64,000 nucleotides of DNA from Erigeron canadensis (taxonomy: Eukaryota; Streptophyta; Magnoliopsida; Asterales; Asteraceae): contig NC_057768.1 of NCBI RefSeq assembly GCF_010389155.1, forward strand, positions 44,495,633 through 44,559,632. Reading direction: 5' to 3'. Positions within the stretch are counted from its first letter, which is position 1. Each line of letters begins with the position of its first letter. Shown here one piece after another: positions 1 through 12,300 of the stretch. Under the pieces are notes generated by a model, which was not told the DNA's origin, did no database searches, and was given only the letters and a program-made list of their open reading frames with translations. A program made the position numbers and the translations under genes.

Positions 1-227
1 CCGTATTGTATTATTATATGTATAGTTTACTAACTTGGATTAGAGATTTATTTTTTAGATTTTTTTATAATTTTTTTAATGGAATGAGTGAATTTAAAAA
101 AATGAAAAAAGTGAAAATAATCAAAAATATTGAAAAAACAAGCTAAAAAGAAAAAAAATTTAAAAGCGAACCTTATTTCCTTGGATCTCTACCCTACAAG
201 AGTATAGGACGGACGTAGTATATATTA

Positions 228-3174
228 CTAGATAGGTACGTAGGTACATAACATACATGGACATATCAATGATTCTCCAAAGGAAAGGTCACTGGGAAAG
301 GTTCTAGCCATAGCCATCAACAGCCGATCATCTCGTACAGCCACTCGAGGAAATGTGTTGACCAATCTCCATGCTATATCTGCAAGAGTTTGACCAAAAA
401 AAAGAAAAATATATACTCGTAAAAAAGAGTCTAATAATCCTTAAAACCCAAACCGGCCGGATTCAAGTCGGTAAGGTTATTGGTGTTCGGGTATAGTATC
501 AACTACTGATCACTCACCGTATTGTTTTTTGGAAATAGCTTCTTCGAGAATATCAAAATCAATATGTTCACGAATTCTGAATTCAATACGATTGATCTGA
601 CGAGCAGGTTCTTTGCCTTGCTTATCATCATTAAAAGCTTCCCACAAATATAAAAAGGTATCGAGGTTATTGACTTCATAAACATTCTCTAATGGTGTCC
701 GCCCGAGAAAGTTCACACAGAATGATAAACTTTTACATTTTTTAACCAAGAGTTGGGCAGCACGTTTGTTGTTGAAGATTCCGGCCACGTGTAGGGCAGT
801 ACGCCCATGATCGTCTTTTACGTTGATGATTATACTTTCATCACCTATGAAGTCAAGCAACCTTTCAAGAAAATTATTGTGGCCTTCTATCACAGCTATG
901 TGGAGCAATGGAACTCCTTTATTATTAGAAATTGCTTCTGTGACAGCATCTTTGTTCATGCTTTTTAGCATGAGTTTTGCTTCCAACCATCGCCCATCAA
1001 CAGCCGCTTTGACCAACTTATCGTTGCGGATGGTGGCGTTGTCTGGTGGTGGTGTCTCATCTGTTTCAGTGATGGTGGTTACATCCACTCTTCCCACCGG
1101 GAAAACCACATCCACCCGCTTCTTAAGATCCTTCCAGCTTGCAGCATATACACCTGGAACAAACTAGCAATAATATATAAAGCAATCAAAACTTCCTTTA
1201 CTTAAAGAGAATTGGTATTGTTATCACTCTGTCTTATTAATTTATCATTACTGTATAGTAAACATTTGTAAAGTATCATACAATATTAATTTATACACAG
1301 TGATAATTAAAGGTATCGCCATTATTTAGAGGATCTCTAGCCGCTAGAGATCAATATACAAAAAATACAATCTAAAATACACAAAATAACATATCTGGAT
1401 GTATCCCGGAAATCCAACAACTAAGATTGCAAAATGTTTAAAAAAAAACTTGTGCCAATTACAGAATGAAGTGTTAAAACCAAGGGGCAGACAGTCTTGT
1501 CTCTACCCAGAGGTAGAGAGACTGCTTCCAAAAAACCTTACGGCCAAAAGTGTTAAAACCAAGGGGGTGGAAAGATTGTAGTAACCATATGTGTCTGTCG
1601 GGTATCACGTGGCTACATTAAGAGTAAGGAAGAATAACAAACATGCGACCTAACATACTTTAGTACAAGTTCAACAATACATATACAATGAAAACCACAT
1701 TGAACATATTAAAACAACATAAAAGCATAAATACATAATAACATAGTCTCCTATGTGGTATGAAACAACCATGCATACATACATATAAATAAGAATTAAC
1801 TAAGAATTTCTCGGGCCTAATGGGCCCAAGAAAAAGAACAAGTGCTAATCTCTACGACACAAAGTAACTTAGGATGCCTATCTAAACTAATCCTAGCTCT
1901 CTCACTTATATCTCAAATTCCGCTAAACTCATCCTAGTCCTCAAAAGTATTTTCTCATTGTTCATGTCCTCCGACAGGTGCAATGAAAATGATAATTCTT
2001 AAATAAAAAAATGTGATAATTTACCGTCTGCAAGATCTTCTTCTGGTTCGGGATCTTGTAAGCGTTCTAGTGCTTTCCAAAGAGACCAGGGGCTATGCCA
2101 TCTTACCTTCTGCTGCATATCTTGATTTAGCGAACGAAGAATCCAACCTTCGACAAGTCCTTCGTATTGTTTCTTGATGTTAGGGCTCTTAATCTCCGGG
2201 GGATGATCAACTGTATCATCAACAAAGCCACGCAAGTTCTCACTATCTAGGAGACAGAGCATCTGTTTCCTCCAGGTAGCATAGTTGCTTTCAGTCAAAA
2301 TACTCACTGAAACGAAGTTGGAGACGTTAACATTTGATGCATACAGATACCTCCACTCTTCTTCGTTCATTATTGGCTGATAATTAAAAACATTACTTGG
2401 TCTGGTTGAGGTACCAGCTGTTGGAGCTTCTTGGGGATGACATATTGTTTCTAGTGCTGACCAAACATATCGGGGGCCTTGATCAATGTACACGAAAACC
2501 TTGAGCATATGTTCATTTAGCGAACCATAAATCCAACCTTCGACTAGACTTTTGTATTGTTGCATGATGTCAGAGCTCTTAACCTCTGGTAGTTTATATC
2601 TGGCATCAACGAAGCCAAGCAAGTTCTGGCTACGTAGGAGGCAAATCATCTGTTTTCTCCAGACAGTATGGTTGCTTTTATCCAAAAGCTTCACCGACAC
2701 AAAGTTTGAAACGTTCACATTTGATACATACAGATACCTCAACTCCTCTCCGGTTATTATTGGCTCATCACCAGAAACATGATGATCACCCGCTGTTGGA
2801 GCTTGACATGTCATTTCTAGGGCGGACCAAATCTCTTGGGGTCCTCCACTGTTGATTACACACTTGAGCATATCTTCATTTAGCGAGCGGAAAATCCAAC
2901 CTTTGACAAGACTTTTGTATTGTTCCATGATTGTAGAGCTCTTATTAACCTCTGGTAGTTTAAACTTGGCATCAACCAAGCCACGCATTTTCTGACTATC
3001 TAGGAGGCAAATCATCTGTTCCTTCCAGAGATTATAGTTGCTTTCATCCAAAAGCTTCACCGACACAAAATTTGAGACTTTAACATTTGATACATACAAA
3101 TACCTCAACTCTTCTTCCTTTATTATTACTGGCTGCTGCTCAGAGCCCGCTTTGGGTGAGGAACTACTTGACAT
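228..3174 (-). CDS. Ankyrin-repeat protein with three N-terminal gag-like domains (ITN1-like family)
   Basis: Exon 1 (3174-2025) encodes about 383 aa with three tandem copies of a roughly 110-residue module starting near residues 21, 141 and 271. Each copy carries a YLYVSNVxVSNFVSV core, a W-x-x-Q-M stretch and LxGFVD-like tail, which resembles the N-terminal gag-like (DUF4219/copia-type) domain. Exon 2 (1153-518) carries ankyrin repeats (LLHIAVIEGH, GRTALHVAG, GRTPLENV). Exon 3 (379-228) continues with a PRVAVRDDRLLMAMARTFPS segment. Exon phases are 1/1 at both junctions, so the join is open for 645 aa to a stop at 228-230. Alternatively, a donor GTATGT at 256-255 would end exon 3 at 257 and take the gene off the left edge, where the membrane PGG domain usual in this family would be expected. 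No PGG domain is seen. The family is linked to stress and defence signalling, but the role here is inferred only. The start ATG at 3172-3174 opens the first module cleanly. Confidence 0.8.
1154..2024 (-). other. Intron 1 of the ankyrin gene, with a SINE-like scrap
   Basis: This 871 bp intron has donor GTAAAT at 2024 and acceptor TTCCAG ending at 1154. At about 1480-1570 it holds a segment (TCTCTACCCAGAGGTAGAGA, then CTGCTTCC and ACGGCC) that resembles a stretch in an intron of the polygalacturonase gene near 58330-58460. Both look like the middle part of an Au-like plant SINE. The rest is AT-rich with no recognisable feature. Confidence 0.4.
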
Positions 3175-4277
3175 ACTATATCAACCACGACAATCTCACT
3201 CGAGTTATTTTATATCCTGTAGCAGAAGATGTATACATATATAGTAATTCAGCATTTTTAATTTCACAAGTTGATTTTTTCTAGTATTATACATATATAG
3301 CTCTCATGGATCGACTCGCTGTAGGTGGGAGCCAGAAACGAAAATTTCGCACCTTCCCCATTTAGATGCCACAAATTCATTAATATAATACGGATTATAA
3401 TATAATCAGGAGACTTCGCCCTCCCCACATATATAAAGTAATAACATAATACTACAATAATTCATACACATAATCTTAAAAAACAGAGTCACTGTTATTA
3501 CTATTATAAAATTCTTATACTCGAAATATATCTTAATTAGATCTCGAATCTCGATGTATACAACTTTTAGGGTGTTTGGCTACTGGTTAGAGTGTTAAAA
3601 AGTAAAAATGTTATAGTCACAATAAACTTGAGACATCATACATTCATACTGGTACTTAATGTAGTGGTCTAGTTAGTTTAGTAGTAAAAGTTACTAGGCT
3701 AGAAGTGTTCATATATTTGACCGAGTAGTATGTAGTATTTTATACTATGGGCTAGTGCCTTATTGGTTCCTATTTCTTAGCTAGTCTTTAGGTTGTTTTT
3801 GCCTACATATTTCCTTGTATTTTGAGTTTAGAAATCAACCAGAAACGTCGAGTAAACCACTTGTGTGTTCAATCAGTATATCCATGAATTCCACTTCCTA
3901 AAATAAATATTTCCATTAGCAAAATCTCTGAAACATGCAACTTAATCACTCCCAACCACCACTTAAACCACTGTGGCAGCTACAATCCCCTGAATCAGTT
4001 TTCTGTTCAAAAGCATCGGGGCATCGGGCAAATTAAATCATATGTTGATAAAAGATGAATAATAGGTTGAACAACTTGTCGAAATTTATTTTATCTACCA
4101 TCTCTATCAGACATGAAGATGACTGATCTTTGAAACATAAAACAATGACAAGTTGCCTTTGCTTGATCAAAACATGTATGCATTCCCATAGTTATTCTTT
4201 TTACAGCTACATTCTCATAACTTTAATAAACATATTCATTGTTAGAACAAATATATACAACAGAGTCGGCATCTTCC
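3175..4277. other. Intergenic region upstream of the ankyrin gene
   Basis: This 1.1 kb AT-rich spacer lies between the 3' end of the CAF gene and the start of the ankyrin gene, both on the minus strand. It should hold the promoter of the ankyrin gene (TATATAT-like runs near 3285-3300 on the minus strand) and the 3' UTR of CAF. No coding potential or clear repeat was recognised. Confidence 0.4.
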
Positions 4278-6287
4278 TCATCTACGAGTTCGGTTTGGAC
4301 GCCATTCGTCACCGTCACTGAACTGCTCTGCAATAAGATCAACTGGTAACGTTCCAGGAGGGGCTGACTTCTCACTAAAATCACCATAATCGTCGTCTAA
4401 GTCTTCATCGTCAAAGTAGTCGTCGCCGTGGCTATAATCCTCCTTTTCACTTTGACTTTCGTCATTTGACACAATTACCGCAGGATATGAATGGTCTGTT
4501 ACCTGTGAAACTGTCTCAAATCCCTCAACCACCTTCAAAAGATCATCAGGTCCCAGACAAGTGTCTTCCAGCAACATTGCCTTGTTCAACTCAATGGCTC
4601 TCCTCCACAATGATGTCATTTTTGGACTTGAAATCGATGTTCTAATTTCTGACTTGTAAAAGGCAACATTTGTGTTTTCTGATGCGAGAAAGAGAATGAA
4701 TGAATTACTGACGGACAAACCAAAATTTCCACAAACCCTAAACTAGATATGATCTTTTGACCCACGGTAAAATTTATCCCTTTGACTGTTATCCAACCCA
4801 CCTATTTTGCCACCTATTCTAAAATGACACAAATACTCTACAATCTATATACGTATATGAGGTCATAAAGTCAAAACAAATCTTCTAATGGAAACAAGAT
4901 AAAGGTGTTGCACAATAGCAAGAACTTAAGAGTAAAAAAGCTAATTTCATACATACCGGAATTAGGATCCTTCTGAATGTTATCATGAGTGCTCGGCGAG
5001 GAAAATATAGGTTCACCATGGTACATGGACTTCCACCCATGACCTCTCCAAATCAAGATTTGTTCATCATCAAAGGAGAGTAGCACACAAGGGACCAATT
5101 CCTGGAAAACACAAACTTACTACTTTCATTACAGATAAATTAAATTAAATTGCAGAAATGTACTATATCAGATCAAATTGAGAAACGATGTATGAACCTT
5201 TAACTTCGCCCCTATCTTCTTGTAATCACTTGCATGCATCCCTCTGCAGTCGATCTTCACCAAGGTAGATTCTTCGAAAGCATGTCTCACATCTTTCACT
5301 AAAGTCAGGTAGACTCCGTTTTTCGCTGTAAAATTATAAATCATATTGTTAAAACCTAACAAAGATGGATTAAAAATAATACTAGTACTCCGTAACAAAC
5401 TAGAGCTATTCAATGTTAGCTCAAGCATAAGAAGTTTCTTGACTTAGATTCACCAAGGAAAACAATAATACAAATGGCATATCTTCCATCTATAAAACGA
5501 ATAAAAACCTCGCGAGTAACTCATATTTCACTTATATACACAATTTTTAACTTCTTTTGTTGCAAAGTTTGACAAGATACATAGATTCAAAGTTTGTGTC
5601 AGAGTAATAGCACATCTTTTGTTGCAAAGGTAAATATTTCATTTAATTTTGATAATATATCACATGCCATTAATACAAAAATTGGAATTTTAGTTGGACG
5701 TAAAAAATGTAATGTTCTACAATATCATGGACAGTAGAGTATCATCAACTCCATATAGGGTCAAGGAATGAATAAATGAGTTAAACAATACTATTTCTCT
5801 GACGTGTAATACTTTGCAAAATTGCCTTTATAGTTTACACATAATCCGAAAACTGGTTGACACTTTTAATAGTTGATTGCAAGCATAACCTTTAATTGCA
5901 ACAGACTCAGGGAATGCTTTTGGACCAAAAAGTAACCAACAACCTGTAACAATAAGAATCTAATGGACAGATAAGTAAACTTAACTATAAAGGTTTACCA
6001 AGTTTACAAATTGGCGGAAGATTTTTCCCTTTCATTCTCATTTCATCAGCTTCTTCTTTAGTTAGACCTTCTGGTGCTGATTGTATAAGCTTAGGGTAAA
6101 CTGGAGTTGCAGGTTTCCATAGCATTATCGGGTATTTTGGACGATTATGGGGATCATAGTGTCTACCACGAAAGAGATAAAGCACACCACCCGTTCTAAG
6201 AATGATCTTACCACCTGTCTTCTCCTGCCATTCAAACTAACCTTTAGCATATAGCCCGTCAGAAGATAGCTACACTACAGATATAGA

Positions 6288-6319
<32 letters not shown>

Positions 6320-9300
6320 ATATATATATAAAAATATATGGCGATTTGGAAAGAAAATTAGTTATTTCCGCCATAGCTATTTTCTTCGATTCTCTATCAA
6401 ATCATTACCAGTTCCACTCAAATCTACAAACATTATACTCAGTTTTTACTTCCACACAATCTTATCAGCTTAAATTTCTGAATTTTGAGTACATCTGAAT
6501 CTGAGAAAACCCTAGAATTTGGGGTTTAACTCAAATACGATTTAAACCACATTTGTATGAAATTGATACTGCAATCATGTCTATTAAATGTAGATCATCC
6601 TCAAGAAGAGCTGGAATACCAAGGAAGTTCGTTGATTCTGTACATACATTGAATCATGAAAAAGGGTAATTAGTGATGATGGAAAGGAGGTACGGGAAAG
6701 CATTCAGAGCTGTGCAGAGAAAAATTTGGATATTACTGATAATACTCGCAGAATTCCCCCATCGCTGAGGTGAATAAAGAGCAGAGTAAGAAAGTTTCTG
6801 TATCAGAGGAGGCTTCTAATAACAATGTAAGTAGTATGGAAAATGTTAATAAGAATGTAAATAGCCAAAATGACACTGCTAGTGGAAATAAGGATGATAT
6901 GAATGATAATAGTAAGAAAGGAATAGATGATAATGTGGATAAAAGTATTTATAAAAGTACTTTTGCAAATATTTTAAGTAAAGGTAAAATAATGGAACAA
7001 AAAAGGCTCAAATTCATACCCACTGTATTGATAGAGGAGGGTAATGAGGTGGTAATATTTGATGAAGAAATGGTGAATATGGGGAATAAAAAGTGGCAAT
7101 TAACCTTGTGTGGGTACTTAGTGGGGTATAAGATGATCTTGCCAGAACTAAGATACCACTTGAGGAGAATGTGGGGAAAATCTGGAATAGAAGACATTGT
7201 TAATAATGGTCAAGGAAATAGGTTGTTTAAATTAAAAAAAATGAAAAAGGATTGAATAGTGTCTTAAGAAAAGCAAATTAGTTGTTGATGAGTTCTTAAA
7301 CAAGAGAATTAAGCCAAATGCTGATGTAATAAAAAAAAATTGGACAAAGGAGATGGTGAGTTACTTTCAACAGCAATTGAATGATATTGAACTTGATAGT
7401 ATGGAAGGAAAAATAGAGGATGTAATGGAAGATGATTCTGGGGCTGCTCAGTTTTTGACAGCCAATGAGGTTGAAGGAATAGGAGTTATCCTCAAGAATC
7501 AGAGGGATGTTAATGTTTCCATGCAGTGTGGAACATTAGAAGTATGAATAGAGAAAAAGCAAATAGAAGTTAGAGATTTTCTTCAAAATGAGCAAATCAA
7601 AATTTGTGCTATATTGGAAACTCATGTCAAAGCACATATGACAGAAGACATCTGTTATAATTTATTCAATAGATGGGATTGGACGTCTAATACTAATCAT
7701 AGTAAAGAGAGATTGTGGAATGGAATAGTAGTTTTGTCAGGTTGGAAGTTGTACATAACTCAAGGCAGAGCATGTTGTGTAACATTGAGAATATTCAAAT
7801 TAAAGAGAGCTTATATTGTAGTTTATTCTGGTAAAGAAAAAAGGGAATTGTGGCAGAGCATTGAGATCTATGATAAAATCATTTATGGTAAACCTTGGGT
7901 GCTTATGAGGGACTTTAATGTCCCTATGAAAATTGAGGAACACTCTGTTGGTGGATCATACATCACTCAAGCTATGCAGGATCTGATTGACTGTGCCAAT
8001 AATGTGAAAGTAGAGGATGTGTGTTACACTATATCTCGATTTACTTGGATATAATCCCCATCTAAACCCCATACTAGTACACTTAATAAGCTGGATAGAG
8101 TTTTGGCTAATGAAGAATTTCTGACCAAATACAATGGTGGTTCAGTAAGGTTTCATCCATTTATGGTTTCTGATAACTGCCCTACTTCACTTGCTATGCC
8201 AAAAAGACTTCAAAGGAAGACTAAATCTTTTAGATTTGCAAACTATATAGCTGACAAGGAAGATTTTATTCCTTTAGTCAAGAATGATCGGGATCAGGAC
8301 TATATAGGATGCTCGATGTTCAAAGTTGTAAAGAAATTAAGAAGTTTTAAAAGGCCTCTGAATGAGATGCATTGGAAGAATGGGGACTTTAGTTAGAGAG
8401 TTGCCAAGCTAAAAAAGGGTGAATAAAAAATCCACATGATAAAATCATTAAGAAAACAACTACCATAATGCTAGAGCAGTACAATGAAGCAGTCATTATG
8501 AAAAAAAGCTAATGTCCCAAAAAGCAAGAATTAATTGGCTTAAATAAGGTGACATAAATAGTGCTTATTTCCACAAGGTTCTTAAGAGCAGAAGACAACA
8601 GGATAGGATACTCAATAGAATAGGATACTGAGCATAACTAAGAATGATGGCAGTGTTATAGAAGGGGATGAGATCAATGAATAGTTTGTGAAACATTTTA
8701 AAAGTTTCTTAGGAGATGCAAAACCTGCTGAGGGTCTGGACAAGATTGATAAGATTTATACCAGATTATTATCTAGTGAAGAGGTTGAAGCAATGATTGG
8801 TAAAGGTTACCGATGCAGTATCAAAACAGCTATGTTTGATATAGATGCGGTCTTGATAGATACTCTGCTTGCTTCTTCATGAAGTCATGAGATGTAGTTG
8901 GTCTCGCATCTGCTTGGACTGCTGGAAAGCTTTTTCCTCGCAGTTGGAAGAAGTCGTAACTAAGTATGTATCCACGCCTGTGAAGTCACTTCCGCTTCCG
9001 ACAATCATTCTATTTGAGTTGAAGGATCTTTAAAGAAAACCAATAGCGATGACCAAGTCCACTCTTTTTTCTTTTGCCTATAAGTCATTGATACCGAGAA
9101 AAAGCTCTTCCTTTTGTGGTTCGCCTTTTGTAATAAGTAGCACTTGACTTCCTTTTCTCCTCCCCGGAATAAAAACCTTTAGCTCGATCAATAGAGATAG
9201 ATGCCCCTCTTCGAGCTGCTCCGCCCGGCTACCGATTCTATAGGTAGCTGTCTGTCCGTTGCACCGCCTTAATCAGGTATCTTTACCTCATAGATAGAGT

Positions 9301-12300
9301 CCGCCCTTAAGTGGTATTACCAGCCATTCTGGAGGAGCAGTTGATTTAGCAATTTTTAGTCTTCATCTATCTGGTATTTCCTCCATTTTCGGTTATATCA
9401 ATTTTATAACAACTATCTTCAACATGTGTAGACCTGGAATGACTTCAGTCAAATATGAGAAAGAGAGATACGAAATCCGGATCAAAAACTAAGTTGACTT
9501 CGTTGGAAGTACCAATACCCACTGCTACTAAGAACCTAACTTCTTTCTCCCTTTAGGACAAAGGACGTATGCAAAGCAGTAAAAGAGTTCTTCCAGAATG
9601 GGAAACTACTGAGGGAGGTGAATGCCACTCTAATTACACTAATACCAAAAATTCAAAGTGCAAAGATGGTCACTGATTTCAGACCAATTGCTTATTGAAA
9701 TGTGTTGTACAAGTGTTTTAGCATATTATTGACAAATAGAATTAACGGAGGTCCGAGGATGTGTTGGTTGACAAGAATCAACACGCTTGGGGAGTTCCTT
9801 GAAGTAATTATGATCAAGTGTGGCTCTCTAAAAATCGATATTGCCAAAGCTTATGACACTATCAATTGGGAGTTCCTTGAAGTAATTATGATCAAGTGCG
9901 GCTTTCATGAGAAGATGCTTAAGTGGATTATTACTTGTGTAACCTCATCAGTCTTTTCAGTTTGTGTAAATGGGGGTATCTATGGGTCTTTTATAGATGA
10001 AAGAGGATTAAGAAAAGGTATCTATGGGTCTTTTATAGGTGAAAGAGTCTCCCGTTGTAAGCAATGGGTAGACAAAGTTAAATTAAGAGTAGGGAACTAG
10101 AAGAATAAATTTCTTTCCTACACAGGTATGCAGTGCTTGCCTTATGTTTACTGAGCGTCAGTATTCTTCATCCCCAAACATATAGTTAAAGACATAGAGT
10201 GGGTGCTTAAAGGATTCTTAAGGTGCCAAGGAGAGTTGACTAGGCGAAATGCTAAAGTAGCCTAGAAAACTGTGTGTAGGTCTAAAGAAGAAGGATTGGG
10301 CCTGAAAAATCTTGGTGATTGGAATAAATCACTTCTAGTGAAGCACATTTGGAACATTGCAAACAATAAAAATAATTTTTGGATAAACCAATTTCCATTT
10401 TTGACGGATATTCATATTCATGTAGAAATAAATGGGAAAGTGAAGTAGTTTGAAGAAGGAACAGTGGACAAGATGTGGATTTTACTGTCAAGAATGCTTA
10501 GAAAGATACAAAAAGTAGTAAAGTTAAGGTGCAGTGCTACAAAGTTGTATGGTTACCCAAGGCATTCCTAGCCAAATGTTTGTGTTGTGGATGGCAATCC
10601 AAGGTAAGCTTCAGACTCGGGAAAGAATAATGGTATGTAAAAACGATCCAGAAATGAAGTGTTCGTTATGTAAAGAGTGTGCAGATTCACATGAACACTT
10701 ATTCGTCAAGTGTAAATACTCTAAGGAAGTATGGGGGTAAATGAGGAAGAAAAGCTCATTGAAAGGCATATCTGAACTGGCGAGATGTTATTAGTACTAT
10801 ACTACTATGTCATCTAACTGCACCAATAATGCAGTGGGAAGACTAATGCTCGGTGCTACAGTTTATTATATTTGGCAAGAAAGGAACAAGAGAAACCTTC
10901 AGTAATGAAACCAGAAATGTGAATGTTCTTATCGAATGTATTAGTGATACCATCAAAATGAGACTTGTGGGGTTAAAGGTTTATGATAACAGGGTATAAA
11001 ATGTGGGATGTTCAACCTAGCTTTGTTGAGGTCTGCACATGCAAATAAAAGTATAGAGTGCGTGAAAAATGAGCCTTTTTGGGCCCATTCTAGTGCATGA
11101 CTTGGGTTGCTAGTATTAGAACTCTGAATGATTAGTTTGAGGTTTTAAGGTCTTTAGTCATTGGTTGGAGTTAGTATTAAGGTTGAGGCTGTTTAGAAAT
11201 TCTGTCTGAATTAGATGTATGCGGAAATTGGGTGTGTCCAATTTCTTGCCTTGTGTAGTATGTACAACAAAAGTTCTAATATATACATTCACCTTTTGGA
11301 GAAAAAAACTTTAACATATAGCTACATAATACAGTAACAATAAACAGCTATCCTTTGTGCTCAGAAATTATAACTTTTTCAAAATGGTTTACTTAAATCA
11401 ACTTAAGGATCCTGAAATCATGATAAAAATTGAAACTTGCAAAAGAGTTGCTAGAATTAAGTTGATAAATGAACCTGAAGAACACGAGAAACGTTTCTCA
11501 TATCAACAGTGGGAACGCCAAGACATCGAACTTTACAAACAGGATCCCTCCTCCAATGAGAATGTATCAATTCCAACATATTGTGTGTCAATCCATCCCT
11601 TCCTACATAATAACCCAAATCACAACTTTATTACTTTAAACCACAATCCACTTTCCTTACACATACTCCCATCATCTCAAAATAGCCATCAGTAGACAAA
11701 AGCACATTGTTAACAAAATTATCAATATTACAGCTTACATTTTAGTCAAATAGCATTATAGCAGTTTTCCACTATATAGTTAATGCTTATTTGAATTTTG
11801 TATGGAAAGATAGGAATATTAGATCAATTATGTATATATCTACTCACTTTTAAGTCAAAGGCATATGTCCTAGCAGGCGTCATTCCCTTCGGCCAAAAGG
11901 GGGGACTTTGTTAAAACTAGCCCCCCTTCTAAAGCAGCTTGAAGCTGCTCATTGCTTGTGCATTTGTCCTTGGGAAGGGTGGTACGGGTTCTAAAATAAA
12001 ACCGGATTAGGAGTTCCAACAAACCAATCTTTTGCAAGATATCTATCACTTCTAAGTGAAAAACGGTAGATTGATAGGAACCGTTTGATCCCATGTACCG
12101 AATTGGTACCCACATAACCCACAACAGGGATAGTGTCAAGGTAATTCAACCACTTAAATTCAATTCTGCCTCTGGCAAAATTTGAACCCAGGTTGCTCCT
12201 AGAAAGTGGCAGCTGGTGGCCAACTCTTCTATGAAGAGTTGGTTATCTACCACTTCTAAGTGAAAAATGGTAGAATGATAGGAACCGTTTGATCCCATGT

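Larger units (their letters stand above)
6256..11308 (+). mobile_element. Degenerate L1-type LINE inserted in CAF intron 2
   Basis: A non-LTR retrotransposon of about 5 kb lies opposite to the host gene. It is flanked by a 14 bp target-site duplication with one mismatch: CTTTAGCATATAGC at 6242-6255 and CTTTAACATATAGC at 11309-11322. It ends in an A-run after a 3' UTR. In order it holds a 5' UTR, an ORF1 with a DUF4283-like domain, an endonuclease domain, reverse transcriptase pieces and an RT-associated zinc-binding (zf-RVT) domain. Stops, frameshifts and local duplications break every reading frame, so the copy is dead. A block of mitochondrial DNA interrupts it between the linker and reverse transcriptase regions. 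A TC/TA microsatellite at 6290-6330 lies in its 5' UTR. Confidence 0.9.

Noticed and set aside
4616..4801. Separate small gene overlapping the CAF last exon
   Set aside because: It is another frame of CAF exon 6 running into the intron.
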